Below are positions 42,193 through 50,970 of a DNA stretch of 64,000 bases, piece by piece (the stretch's first letter is position 1; every line of letters starts with the position of its first letter). The notes beneath the pieces were generated by a model. The model was not told where the DNA came from, did not search any database, and was given only the letters and a program-made list of their open reading frames with translations. Source of the stretch: Paenibacillus sp. HWE-109 (GTDB lineage: Bacteria; Bacillota; Bacilli; Paenibacillales; NBRC-103111); contig NZ_CP091881.1 in NCBI RefSeq assembly GCF_022163125.1, positions 8,108,501 through 8,172,500 of the forward strand, read 5' to 3'. The translations under genes and the position numbers were made by a program.

Positions 42193-42501
42193 ATGTTTTT
42201 AGGGAAGGTAATCGGCAGTGTATGGGCTACGCAAAAAGAAGTGGGCATGGATAATCTCAAATTATTAGTGATCCAGCCTATGGATTTCCAAGACAGTGAA
42301 GCGGGCACGCCGATCATTGCCGCAGACCGCATTGGAGCCGGCGTCGGCGAGAACGTGATCGTATCCAGAGGCAGTCCGGCGCGAACCTTGTTCACGGATA
42401 AAAAAGTGCCGATCGATGCGATGATCGTAGGCATTGTAGATAGCTATGAGGTCGCACAAGAAACCGAGGGGAACGCATGGAAGAGCAGAAACAGCGAGTA
42501 A
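42193..42501 (+). CDS. eutN: EutN/CcmL-type pentameric vertex protein
   Basis: The 102-residue protein (MFLGKVIGSVWATQKEVGMDNLKL, AADRIGAGVGENVIVSRGSPAR, PIDAMIVGIVDS) matches the EutN/CcmL family that caps the vertices of the polyhedral shell as pentamers. It starts 6 bp after the previous gene, and its 3' end overlaps eutS by 25 bp. Confidence 0.95.
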   Translation: MFLGKVIGSVWATQKEVGMDNLKLLVIQPMDFQDSEAGTPIIAADRIGAGVGENVIVSRGSPARTLFTDKKVPIDAMIVGIVDSYEVAQETEGNAWKSRNSE

Positions 42502-42818
42502 TTCAAGAATATGTGCCTGGCAAACAACTGACACTGGCTCATGTGATTGCCAATCCAGACCCCGTTCTGTATACGAAACTTGGCATCGAAGAGCGGAATG
42601 CGATCGGTATTCTAACGCTTACCCCTACCGAAACGGCCATTATTGCCGCAGATATTGCGACCAAAGCAGCCAATGTGGGCATCGGTTATTTGGATCGGTT
42701 TACGGGTTCGCTCGTGCTTACCGGAGAAGTGGCTGCGGTGGAGATGGCGATGGAGGCTGTGAACGATTTCTTGCAGGGAAAGCTGAAATTCGCGACTGCG
42801 CCGATTACGAGGTCTTGA
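42477..42818 (+). CDS. eutS: EutS-type circularly permuted shell protein
   Basis: The 113-residue BMC protein has the permuted order of the EutS/PduU type: an N-terminal extension (RVIQEYVPGKQLTLAHVIANP) followed by GIEERNAIGILTLTPTETAIIAADIATKAANV. These hexamers form a small beta-barrel plug on one face of the shell. GAGGGG precedes the ATG inside the eutN reading frame, indicating coupled translation. Confidence 0.93.
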   Translation: MEEQKQRVIQEYVPGKQLTLAHVIANPDPVLYTKLGIEERNAIGILTLTPTETAIIAADIATKAANVGIGYLDRFTGSLVLTGEVAAVEMAMEAVNDFLQGKLKFATAPITRS

Positions 42819-42822
42819 AGCT

Positions 42823-43272
42823 ATGAGAAAAGTTATGATTATCGGCGCAGTGGGCGCAGGCAAATCAACCTTAATGAAGGCTTTGTTCGGGGAATCCGAT
42901 CCGGCCATCAAAACCCAAAGCCTGGTCTATCGGGACTGGATCATCGACACACCAGGCGAATACAGCGAGAATCCGCTGTATTACCGTTCCCTCATGGCGA
43001 CCTCTCACGAGACAGCAGCGGTACTCTTCGTACAAGATGCTGCGCGGGACAGGAACTTTTTCCCTCCTGGATTTGAGCAGGGATTTCCTGTTCGCACGAT
43101 GGGTGCGGTGACCAAAATCGATCACCCTAAGGCTGACATCGACCGCGCGATCTTGCTGCTGAGACAGTCGCTGCCAGAAGGGGAAATCTTCCTGACATCG
43201 GCTGCATCGATGGAAGGCATTGCGAAGCTGAAGGAACGGCTTATGGCGATCATGCATCAACGGGATAGGTGA
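42823..43272 (+). CDS. eutP: EutP/PduV-type small GTPase-like protein
   Basis: The 149-residue P-loop protein has GAVGAGKSTLMKALFG (Walker A), IIDTPGEY as the DTPG switch, and TKIDHPKADID as the G4-like TKxD motif. EutP/PduV proteins belong to microcompartment operons; some EutP proteins have been reported as acetate kinases, while PduV is linked to compartment movement. Which applies here cannot be decided. The stop overlaps the GTG of eutA (GTGA). Confidence 0.88.
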   Translation: MRKVMIIGAVGAGKSTLMKALFGESDPAIKTQSLVYRDWIIDTPGEYSENPLYYRSLMATSHETAAVLFVQDAARDRNFFPPGFEQGFPVRTMGAVTKIDHPKADIDRAILLLRQSLPEGEIFLTSAASMEGIAKLKERLMAIMHQRDR

Positions 43273-44762
43273 ACAAGCACATGCAGAATGAATGGATCAC
43301 AAGCGTTGGCCTTGATATCGGAACGAGCACGACGAAGATGGTTGTAAGTCGTTTGAAACTAGTGCGCTCATCCGGCGCGCTCAGCCTGCCGCGATTCGAG
43401 ATCGCGGAGCGGGAGTTGCTGCACGCAAGCCCGATTTATACGACACCGCTGAAGAGCCGGGACGAGATCAATGCTGAGCGCATCTGGGAAATCGTGGCCC
43501 GGGAGTACGAGCAGGCCGGCATTCGCCCGGCTGATTTGAAGTCAGGCGCCGTGATTATTACCGGCGAAACGGCGAACAAAACAAACGCGAGGCAAATCCT
43601 GCATCTCCTCGCCGAGCGCTCGGGCGACTTCGTGGTCGCAACGGCAGGGGCCGATCTGGAAGGGCTGCTTGCGGGCAAAGGGGCTGGGGCGGAGCGCCGC
43701 TCTCGGCAGATTCGCGGGGCGGTCGCGAGTATTGATATTGGCGGCGGCACCGCGAATGCCGCTATTTTCCTAAGGGGCAAGCTCGTTGGCACCGTAACCT
43801 TTCATGTTGGCGGCAGGCTTATCCAGATAGACGCAACAGGCACTGTACTGGATGTATCGCTATCCATCCGTCCATGGTTGAAGGCGAGCGGATACGATGT
43901 GGAGGCTGGCGATACGGTTACCTTTACGCACCTTCAAGAGATCTGCCTGGGTATGTGCCGCAGTCTGATGGATTATTTGAGCGGGCTTACGACGCCTGCC
44001 CAGGATGCGCCGCTTCGCTCCTTGCTCAACGGCGATCCTCTTGCAGTGATCCCCCCCATTGAAGAATGGATGGTATCCGGAGGCATCGGTCTGCTGATGG
44101 AAGGGAAGGCTCCGGTTCGTATATCTGAAACCGCGATACATCAAGATATCGGCCCCTTGCTTGCGCATACCTGGAAGATGTGCTCAGCGCAGTATCCAAT
44201 CCGCCTTGTACAAGCGGATCAGACGGTCAGAGCGACGGTCATCGGCGCTGGCATGCAGAGCACAGAAATCAGCGGCGCGACGGTGCATCTGGATGCATCG
44301 CTGCTGCCGATACGCAATCTGCCCGTGCTTAAGCTTGAACTCACGCCGCAGATGCTTGAGCAGACGGGGCTGCTGGCAGCTAGCATGGATGCCGTCATGA
44401 GAAGCGGCGCAAGCCTCTTTGACCAAGCGCAATCGCCGCCGTTCGGGCTGGCTTTGTCTGGTCTGAACAACCTTACCTATCCTTCGCTTCAGTTCTTGGC
44501 AGAGCAGCTGCATGTAAGTTTTGTTAACCATTTTCCGAGCAGCACGGTTTTGGTCGTTATTTGCGAAACAGATATCGCGAAGGCACTTGGTCAGTCCTTG
44601 AGCAGACGGTGCGGGCAGCGCCCGAAAGTGATCTGTATTGATCAAATCCGTGTGGCGTACGGGGATTATATCGATTTGGGTGAGCCGATCTCCGGGATCA
44701 TGATTCCGGTCGTGGTGAAGACGCTGGCTTTCCATAACAGAGCGGAGGGGATAAGCCCGTGA
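43269..44762 (+). CDS. eutA: Ethanolamine ammonia-lyase reactivating factor EutA
   Basis: The 497-residue protein has an ASKHA ATPase-like fold, starting VGLDIGTSTTKMVVSRL and with a second phosphate motif ASIDIGGGTANAAIF near residue 156. EutA exchanges damaged cobalamin from the lyase for fresh adenosylcobalamin, using ATP. The gene lies directly before eutB with a GTGA overlap, the usual order. This stretch is noticeably GC-rich compared with the RNA-repair island. Confidence 0.93.
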   Translation: MNKHMQNEWITSVGLDIGTSTTKMVVSRLKLVRSSGALSLPRFEIAERELLHASPIYTTPLKSRDEINAERIWEIVAREYEQAGIRPADLKSGAVIITGETANKTNARQILHLLAERSGDFVVATAGADLEGLLAGKGAGAERRSRQIRGAVASIDIGGGTANAAIFLRGKLVGTVTFHVGGRLIQIDATGTVLDVSLSIRPWLKASGYDVEAGDTVTFTHLQEICLGMCRSLMDYLSGLTTPAQDAPLRSLLNGDPLAVIPPIEEWMVSGGIGLLMEGKAPVRISETAIHQDIGPLLAHTWKMCSAQYPIRLVQADQTVRATVIGAGMQSTEISGATVHLDASLLPIRNLPVLKLELTPQMLEQTGLLAASMDAVMRSGASLFDQAQSPPFGLALSGLNNLTYPSLQFLAEQLHVSFVNHFPSSTVLVVICETDIAKALGQSLSRRCGQRPKVICIDQIRVAYGDYIDLGEPISGIMIPVVVKTLAFHNRAEGISP

Positions 44763-46120
44763 ACCTGAAGACTACGCTGCTGGGTACAACCTTTCAATTT
44801 CGACATTTAACCGAAGTCATGGCGAAGGCCAATGAGGAGAAATCAGGCGATCAACTGGCCGGCATTGCTGCACAGGATGCGAAGGAGCGGGTTGCCGCCA
44901 AGCTCGTTCTGGCTGATTTGACGCTCGCTGACATTCGCAATCATCCGCTGCTGCCGCCGGAGATCGATGAAGTGTCGCGTGTGATCGAGGAAGGGCTGAA
45001 CGAGAAGATTTATACGGAGGTTCGCAATTGGACGGTGGCGGAGCTGCGGGAGTATCTGCTGCGGCAAGAAACAGGGAATGATGAGATTCGCAGGCTTTCC
45101 CGCGGTTTAACCAGTGAAATGGTTGCCGCTGCAGCCAAGTTAATGAGCAATCTGGATCTTGTGCAAGCTGCCGCCAAAATGGAGGTCACCTCGCATTGCA
45201 ACATTACGATTGGTCAAAAGGGCGTGCTGTCCGGCAGGGCTCAACCCAATCATCCTACGGATAATATTCAGGGAATCAAAGCCGCTTTGTATGAAGCATT
45301 AAGCTATGGCATCGGTGATGCGGTCATTGGCATTAACCCAGTCATCGATTCGGCGGATAGCGTGAAAAATATTTTGCTGGCCACTAAGGAAGTGATGGAA
45401 AAGTGGCAAATTCCGACGCAGAATTGTGTCCTGGCTCATATCAAAACTCAGATGCGGGCTATTCGCCAAGGCGCTCCAGCCGATATGGTGTTTCAAAGTT
45501 TGGCTGGCACGGAAGAGGGGAACAAAGCCTTCGGCATCGATATTGCTCTGCTGGATGAAGCAGATGCGCTGATTGCCAGGGATGGTACGGGGACAGGGCC
45601 GAATCTATGGTATTTTGAAACGGGCCAAGGCTCTGAACTGTCCGCCGAAGCGCATTACGGTATCGATCAGGTAACATTGGAGTCCCGCTGTTATGGGCTG
45701 GCTCGCACATATAAGCCGTTTATCGTCAATACGGTCGTTGGTTTTATTGGACCTGAGTATTTGTATGACAGCAAGCAGGTTATTCGGGCCGGGTTGGAGG
45801 ACCATTTCATGGGCAAGCTGCAGCAGCTGCCGATGGGGGTGGACGTTTGCTATACGAACCATATGAAGGCGGATCAGAATGATATGGATAATTTGGCGGT
45901 GCTGCTATCGGCTGCCGGCGTTAACTATTTGATTGGGGTAGCAATGGCAGACGACTGCATGCTCAATTACCAATCGACGAGTTATCACGATATCGCGACG
46001 CTAAGGGAATTGATGAGGCTGCGTCCAGCCCCGGCTTTTGAGCAATGGCTGGTCAAAATGGGCATTATGGAAAATGGTCGATTAACGCCCTTGGCGGGTG
46101 ATCCGACCCTTTTTATGTAG
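44759..46120 (+). CDS. eutB: Ethanolamine ammonia-lyase large subunit
   Basis: The 453-residue protein is a full-length EutB, the (beta/alpha)8-barrel catalytic subunit that splits ethanolamine to acetaldehyde and ammonia by adenosylcobalamin radical chemistry. Characteristic stretches include GRAQPNHPTDNIQGIKAALYE, GIGDAVIGINPVIDS, FQSLAGTEEGNKAFGID and CYTNHMKADQNDMDNL. The GTG start overlaps the eutA stop. It works with EutC encoded 24 bp downstream. No adenosyltransferase (EutT) or cobalamin gene occurs in the window, so cofactor supply must come from elsewhere. Confidence 0.97.
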   Translation: MNLKTTLLGTTFQFRHLTEVMAKANEEKSGDQLAGIAAQDAKERVAAKLVLADLTLADIRNHPLLPPEIDEVSRVIEEGLNEKIYTEVRNWTVAELREYLLRQETGNDEIRRLSRGLTSEMVAAAAKLMSNLDLVQAAAKMEVTSHCNITIGQKGVLSGRAQPNHPTDNIQGIKAALYEALSYGIGDAVIGINPVIDSADSVKNILLATKEVMEKWQIPTQNCVLAHIKTQMRAIRQGAPADMVFQSLAGTEEGNKAFGIDIALLDEADALIARDGTGTGPNLWYFETGQGSELSAEAHYGIDQVTLESRCYGLARTYKPFIVNTVVGFIGPEYLYDSKQVIRAGLEDHFMGKLQQLPMGVDVCYTNHMKADQNDMDNLAVLLSAAGVNYLIGVAMADDCMLNYQSTSYHDIATLRELMRLRPAPAFEQWLVKMGIMENGRLTPLAGDPTLFM

Positions 46121-46144
46121 CACCTGCACGAGGGAGGAACCTTC

Positions 46145-46999
46145 ATGTACAATGCAGTCCCGCTGGACCAGCTTGTGGATAGAGTGATGGCTGAGCTTGC
46201 GAAGAAGTTGGCCTTGTCCAAAGCTGCGGATACCGCAGTCCCTTCGGCAGAACCAAACCTGGGCTTGGATACTATTGTCTCTCCAATTCCCAATCCCAAA
46301 TGGGCGGAAGGGATGAACGAACTGCTTGCAAGCACCCCTGCAAGAATAGGGGTATGGCGTGTCGGAACAAGAGCGCTCACCAAAGAGGTGCTTAAATTTC
46401 GCCGTGATCATGCCGCAGCCGTGGATTCCATCTATGGGGAGGCAAGTGCGACACTTTTGGAGCAATTCGGTTTATTTACGGTGGAAACGCGCTACGAGAA
46501 TACAGAAAACTATTTGAAACGCCCCGATATGGGGCGGGTCGTTACGGATGAAGGCATCGCTGCAATCCAGGCCAGATGCAAGTTCAAGCCGCAGGTGCAG
46601 ATTGTGGTATCGGATGGTTTAAGCGCCAATGCGGTGGATGCCAATCTGCGTGATGTCTATCCGGCGCTGCTCGATTCCCTTGCTTCTTACGGGTTATCCA
46701 CAGGTACTCCTTTTTTCGTGCGCGGAGGCAGGGTAGCTGTCATGGATCATATTGGCGATATTGTGCAGCCAGACGTACTTGTATTGTTGATCGGGGAAAG
46801 ACCAGGACTCGTTTCGTCACAATCACTTAGCGCTTATATGTGCTACAAACCGCGCAAAGGCACGGTAGAGAGCGACCGCACAGTCATTTCCAACATTCAT
46901 CGTGGAGGAACGCCTCCGCTTGAAGGCGGCGCGCACATTGGCACGATCGTGAAGAAAATGCTGGAACAGCAAACCAGCGGCATCCATCTAGACATCTAG
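46145..46999 (+). CDS. eutC: Ethanolamine ammonia-lyase small subunit
   Basis: The 284-residue protein is the EutC subunit, which completes the cobalamin-binding site. Typical segments are RIGVWRVGTRALTKEVLKFRRDHAAAVDS, VVSDGLSANAVDANL, LLIGERPGLVSSQSLSAYM and RTVISNIHRGGTPPLEGGAHI. The N-terminal helix (VPLDQLVDRVMAELAKKLAL) has the pattern of the known EutC targeting peptide. GGAGGAA precedes the ATG. The enzyme genes end here; a small membrane-protein gene and a permease follow in the same direction. Confidence 0.97.
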   Translation: MYNAVPLDQLVDRVMAELAKKLALSKAADTAVPSAEPNLGLDTIVSPIPNPKWAEGMNELLASTPARIGVWRVGTRALTKEVLKFRRDHAAAVDSIYGEASATLLEQFGLFTVETRYENTENYLKRPDMGRVVTDEGIAAIQARCKFKPQVQIVVSDGLSANAVDANLRDVYPALLDSLASYGLSTGTPFFVRGGRVAVMDHIGDIVQPDVLVLLIGERPGLVSSQSLSAYMCYKPRKGTVESDRTVISNIHRGGTPPLEGGAHIGTIVKKMLEQQTSGIHLDI

Positions 47000-47093
47000 C
47001 GGAACTTTCAACAGAACTGATACAGCCAAGCGAGAATGCGCTTCTTTCAGAAGCTTTTCTATAAGGATTGTCCGAAAAGGAGGTGGAGGCGGA

Positions 47094-47222
47094 ATGGGAC
47101 TGACAATTGGCATTGTCATCGTAGTGATCACGTGTTTGTTTGCTTTATGGATTGTCCGAATCGCAAATAAAAGCATACGCGAATTCGACGAGAGCAAGCA
47201 CGAAAGTTTCCTGGGGAAATAA
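47094..47222 (+). CDS. 42-residue membrane protein between eutC and the permease
   Basis: ATG 47094 follows AAAAGGAGGTGGAGGCGG, a very strong site, and encodes 42 residues. One transmembrane helix (GLTIGIVIVVITCLFALWIV, residues 2-21) is followed by a charged tail (RIANKSIREFDESKHE). Its place 51 bp before the permease start suggests a small accessory subunit of that transporter, as some secondary transporters need. I know no name for it. Confidence 0.7.
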   Translation: MGLTIGIVIVVITCLFALWIVRIANKSIREFDESKHESFLGK

Positions 47223-47273
47223 GCCTTGAACCTTGTTTGTAGAATCGTAGTTATCTGATGAGGAGGATTCCAC

Positions 47274-48800
47274 ATGAGTACACCTTCCAATCATCATGAA
47301 AAAGACAAAAGTGATTTAAACAAGTTCGGCTATGCCCAAGAGCTGCTCCGCAGCATGGGGGGATTTTCCAACTTTGCGATTTCATTCTCGATCATTTCCA
47401 TTCTGACAGGCGCTGTATCGCTGTATGGACACGGATTAACCTATGGCGGCGCAGGAATGATGGGCTTCGGCTGGCCAATCGTTGCCCTGTTTGTCATGTT
47501 TGTTGCAGCCGTCATGGCTGAGCTGGCATCCGCCATTCCGACAGCAGGCGCGCTCTACCATTGGGCGTCTATCCTCAAAAACAAACGCTGGGGCTGGTAC
47601 ACCGCATGGATCAACCTCATTGGACAAATCGGCATCGTGGCCGGTATTGATTACTCCGTAGCCCTCTTCGCCGATCCGCTCATTGCGAGCGTGTTCGGTT
47701 ATGATTCCAGCAATACAACGGTATTGATTTGTTTCACAATCATTCTGCTGACGCACGGCATACTGAATCATATTGGGATCCGGATCGTTTCGAGGCTGAA
47801 CGACTTCTCCGCCTGGTACCATATCGCTGTGGTGGCAGTGCTCGTTCTGTCATTGGCCTTCTTCACCAAAGGCAACCTGAATCCTGTTGCTTATTTGTTC
47901 AAAGTGGGCGAAACATTCTCCGATAAACCTTACATGTTTGCTTTTTTAATCGGGCTTTTGCAAGCGCAGTGGACCTTTACGGGATATGACGCCTCCGCGC
48001 ATACCATTGAAGAGACGATCAATCCGCGTGTTCGCGCGCCTTGGGGTATTTTCACATCCGTTGCCTACTCGTTCGTCATTGGCTTCATCATGCTGGCATT
48101 TGTCACCTTGTCCATCAAGGATGCCGGTGCTGCGGCTGGTTCTAGCAACGCCTTCATCTATGTTATCAGCCAAGCGCTAGGCGGGACATTCGGCTCGGTC
48201 ATTCTATGGCTGGTCACAGCGGCGATGTGGTTCTGCGGCCTGGCTTCCATCACTTCTTTTTCCCGCATGATGTACGCCTTCTCCCGGGACAAAGGCATGC
48301 CGCTCAGCCATCAATGGGCGCAGATCTCCAAGAAATACCGCACACCAGCCAAGGCGATTTGGTTGGCGATTATCCTCTCCTTCCTGCTTGCTTTCATCGA
48401 CTATATCATCAAACTAGTTAACCCGGATGCGACTTACACGACCATTGCTTTCCTGACGGCAGTTAGTGTTGTCGGCTTATATGTGGCTTATGGCATTCCG
48501 ATTTATCTCAAGCTGCGGGCCAAGGCAGAGGGAAGATTTCAAGACAAGCATCTAGGGCCGTGGAATCTCGGGAAATACAGCACAGTCATCTCTGTTGTGG
48601 CCTTGGTGTGGATTATTTTCATCTGTGTTGTCATGGTGATTCCTCCCAATCAAATGGCTGGATATGCCGTAGCCGGTATGTTGATTCTTCTCATTATCAT
48701 GGATTTGACGTATTACAAGAAGCACTTTCCAGGGCCGCAGGCGGCGCTGAATACTTCGATGGACGAAATTTTACGCCGGGAAAAAGAGTTGGAACATTAA
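47274..48800 (+). CDS. APC superfamily amino acid/ethanolamine permease
   Basis: The 508-residue protein has about 12 predicted transmembrane helices and the APC consensus at the N-terminus (FGYAQELLRSMGGFSNFAISFSIISILTGAVSLY, then MAELASAIPTAGALYHWASIL). It resembles the GABA/amino-acid permease group. Linked to eutBC, it is the likely ethanolamine importer, replacing EutH, which is absent. Strong AGGAGG site at 47262-47267. A choline- or amino-acid-specific function is the alternative. The hairpin CTAGA-N9-TCTAG near 48840-48858 may mark the end of the transcript. Confidence 0.85.
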   Translation: MSTPSNHHEKDKSDLNKFGYAQELLRSMGGFSNFAISFSIISILTGAVSLYGHGLTYGGAGMMGFGWPIVALFVMFVAAVMAELASAIPTAGALYHWASILKNKRWGWYTAWINLIGQIGIVAGIDYSVALFADPLIASVFGYDSSNTTVLICFTIILLTHGILNHIGIRIVSRLNDFSAWYHIAVVAVLVLSLAFFTKGNLNPVAYLFKVGETFSDKPYMFAFLIGLLQAQWTFTGYDASAHTIEETINPRVRAPWGIFTSVAYSFVIGFIMLAFVTLSIKDAGAAAGSSNAFIYVISQALGGTFGSVILWLVTAAMWFCGLASITSFSRMMYAFSRDKGMPLSHQWAQISKKYRTPAKAIWLAIILSFLLAFIDYIIKLVNPDATYTTIAFLTAVSVVGLYVAYGIPIYLKLRAKAEGRFQDKHLGPWNLGKYSTVISVVALVWIIFICVVMVIPPNQMAGYAVAGMLILLIIMDLTYYKKHFPGPQAALNTSMDEILRREKELEH

Positions 48801-48877
48801 TCCTCTGTTTAACATTTACTAGATTTGGGCATCCTTTTACTAGAGTCGAAGATTCTAGTGAAGAGGTGCCTTTTTAT

Positions 48878-49630
48878 ATGCAGAAAATATGGTTGATTTC
48901 ATTCCTATGCCTTTCAATTGCAGGTCTTATCTTTGGCTGGGTTCGTCAGGCCGATGCGCATGGTGAGCAAGAAACACTGCAGCTATTGAACACAGTCAGA
49001 CCCTATATGACGAGCGAAAATCAAATTACTTTCAAATATACAGGCTATTACGGAGCATGCGGGGGATTAGACCAGAAGATGCTGGAAGTCGGCAAGGAGC
49101 TATCTCAGAAGCTGGGCCTTCCTCAGACAGCGGTATTGCGTGAATCGAACGACCATCCCATTTATACCGCTGCCAAGGAGGTTGTCTCCGGGGCTGAAGC
49201 CACTTTAACGGTCGCAAGTCCGTCAGGACAAGCAGGCTGCTATACCGTATTGCGACTAGATGCTTCGCCACAAAGCGAACAGTCTGAACTCATCAAGTGG
49301 CAGGATCAAGCGGACGAGCAATTGAAGAAGCTGGGCATCCAAGGCCAGTGGAATGTCATGGTGCAGGGGTATGCAGTTGAACAAGCTTCAGCTGGACGAA
49401 TGGATTCCGATGCGTTGGTAAACCGTATGGTTCGGGCATTCAAAGGCAATATCGTGGAGCGCTATGAGGATCAGAAAACGGTGAGCATGTCCTTAGCGTC
49501 GGAGGAGTTCCAAACTTCCATTCAAAGCGGAAACAACAAGGTGAACCTGCAAATTGCTCTTCATCAAGAATCAACGTCGGGCTTATGGCGCTTAACCGTA
49601 GGCACTCCAATCATAACGATGGAATACTAG
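48878..49630 (+). CDS. ywmB: YwmB family secreted protein
   Basis: The 250-residue protein starts with ATG 48878, whose hydrophobic N-terminus (IWLISFLCLSIAGLIFGWV) is a signal peptide or anchor ending near QADA. The mature part (FKYTGYYGACGGLDQKMLEVGKELSQKLGL, WNVMVQGYA, GNIVERYEDQKTVSMS) matches the YwmB/DUF1779 family, known from endospore-forming Firmicutes. The molecular function is unknown; the fold has a TATA-binding-protein-like arrangement. Both cysteines (in YGACGG and QAGCYTV) could form an extracellular disulfide. GAAGAGGTG precedes the start. Confidence 0.8.
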   Translation: MQKIWLISFLCLSIAGLIFGWVRQADAHGEQETLQLLNTVRPYMTSENQITFKYTGYYGACGGLDQKMLEVGKELSQKLGLPQTAVLRESNDHPIYTAAKEVVSGAEATLTVASPSGQAGCYTVLRLDASPQSEQSELIKWQDQADEQLKKLGIQGQWNVMVQGYAVEQASAGRMDSDALVNRMVRAFKGNIVERYEDQKTVSMSLASEEFQTSIQSGNNKVNLQIALHQESTSGLWRLTVGTPIITMEY

Positions 49631-49669
49631 TCCATTTCATAGAATTATATAAATCGAAGGGGTGCGAAT

Positions 49670-49924
49670 ATGAATACTGTAACCAAGCCATTCATTCCTG
49701 GCATTATTGCTGAAGCTATTGAGAACCTGCGAAGCGATGGTTGGGTCGATGACGATTTCTTTAACTTTGCGCAGTATGATGAAGAGCGTCCTGAGGCTAG
49801 GCTCTTATTTCACTTCTTTCGCAACAATCGCGCAATGTTTGCAGCGGCTATTGTGAATAGCTACATGGTTCTTGAGGATGGCAACCAGCAGGAAATTAAT
49901 CATGCCTATCGAAATCATCTATAG
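49670..49924 (+). CDS. Small hypothetical protein
   Basis: The 84-residue soluble protein is rich in aromatic and acidic residues (SDGWVDDDFFNFAQYDEERPEARLLFHFF). It has a good AGGGGTG ribosome binding site and no recognised family. It stands alone between ywmB and the arylamine N-acetyltransferase gene, 40 bp from each, and could be cotranscribed with either. Confidence 0.6.
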   Translation: MNTVTKPFIPGIIAEAIENLRSDGWVDDDFFNFAQYDEERPEARLLFHFFRNNRAMFAAAIVNSYMVLEDGNQQEINHAYRNHL

Positions 49925-49964
49925 ATTCCAGCCAGTTTAACTTACGAAGGACGGGTGGTTAGGC

Positions 49965-50741
49965 ATGCATAGCAAAAGTAGTCAAATTCAGACCTATCTG
50001 GAGCGAATAGGGTTTACGGGTTCGCTCGACGGCAGCGCCAAGACGTTAGCCGAACTGCAGGAGTGCCATTTGCACACGGTGCCTTATGAGAATTTGGACA
50101 TTATCCATCACATCGCTTTATCACTGGACCCGCAAGATGTTTATCAAAAGATTGTCGTACGCCGGCGTGGCGGGTATTGTTTTGAGTTGAATGCCTTATT
50201 CGGTTGGCTGCTTCGGGAGCTGGGCTATCCGGTCACTGACTTCGTGGCCCGGTTTTGGCGCGACGAGTCCAATGCACCGCCGAAGCGGCGTCATCACGTT
50301 CTACGGGTCGAAGCCGAAGGGGCGACATATTTGTGCGACGTTGGCGTAGGGGGCATCGTTCCCCGCAGGCCAATTGCATTAATGGAAGGATTAGAACAGC
50401 AGCAAGGCGATGAGTGCTACCGGATGGAGCGCGATCCTGATTACGGCTGGGTGCTTTGCGAGCAGAAGAAGGGCGAGTGGCAGCGCATTTACTCGTTCAC
50501 AGAGGAGCCGCAGTTGGCGAAGGATTTTATTTTTGCTTCGTTTTGGTGCGAGAAAGCCCCTGATTCCATATTCACCAAGAACCCGATGCTGGCGATTCGT
50601 ACCTTAGAGGGGCGGAATACGGTTGCAGGTCGGGAGTTTCGTATTTTTACTTCTTCAGGGGTGGAAACCTTTACTCCGCAAACCGATGAAGCATATAACG
50701 AGGCTCTGCTCGTGCATTTTGGAATTCAATTAGATTCCTAA
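49965..50741 (+). CDS. nat: Arylamine N-acetyltransferase
   Basis: The 258-residue protein is a full-length NAT, which transfers acetyl from acetyl-CoA to arylamines or hydrazines through a Cys-His-Asp triad. The catalytic Cys lies in RRGGYCFELNALFGWLL near residue 71, the His in KRRHHVLRVEAEG near residue 109 and the Asp in YLCDVGVGGIVPRRP near residue 125. VPYENLDI near the N-terminus is also typical. ATG 49965 follows AAGGACGG at a moderate distance. The physiological substrate is unknown. Confidence 0.95.
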   Translation: MHSKSSQIQTYLERIGFTGSLDGSAKTLAELQECHLHTVPYENLDIIHHIALSLDPQDVYQKIVVRRRGGYCFELNALFGWLLRELGYPVTDFVARFWRDESNAPPKRRHHVLRVEAEGATYLCDVGVGGIVPRRPIALMEGLEQQQGDECYRMERDPDYGWVLCEQKKGEWQRIYSFTEEPQLAKDFIFASFWCEKAPDSIFTKNPMLAIRTLEGRNTVAGREFRIFTSSGVETFTPQTDEAYNEALLVHFGIQLDS

Positions 50742-50849
50742 CTTGCTGCATTTACAATACATTCATGCAACGTTGATGCAAGGATAACAAAGCCTTGGTA
50801 AAGTGAAACTAATAGATACAAATGAATACTCAGGGTATGAGTCTAGGAG

Positions 50850-50927
50850 AAAACCCTTTTATTCGGCTTAAGAAAAGTGCGTCCTTAGGGAGCGCGTGCT
50901 TTCCTTTTGTTGAATGAGGGTTTTTTT
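50850..50927 (+). promoter_or_regulatory. GlpP-type antiterminator leader upstream of the phosphodiesterase gene
   Basis: AAAACCCTTTTATTC (50850-50864) pairs with GAATGAGGGTTTT (50912-50924), followed by a T7 run. An inner hairpin AAAGTGCG / CGCGTGCTTT lies between. The same GGAGAAAACCCTT and AAAGTGCG motifs recur in the leader at 57129, and the glpP gene lies between the two. It would stop transcription unless GlpP with glycerol-3-phosphate intervenes, by analogy with the glp leaders of Bacillus subtilis. Confidence 0.7.
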
Positions 50928-50970
50928 GTGTTGTTCACCTATCAAAACTTTGAAAAGGATGATGTGCGAC

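Noticed and set aside
50914..50970. Upstream ATG of the phosphodiesterase gene
   Set aside because: It lies inside the terminator arm of the GlpP-type leader. ATG 50971 starts a normal signal peptide.
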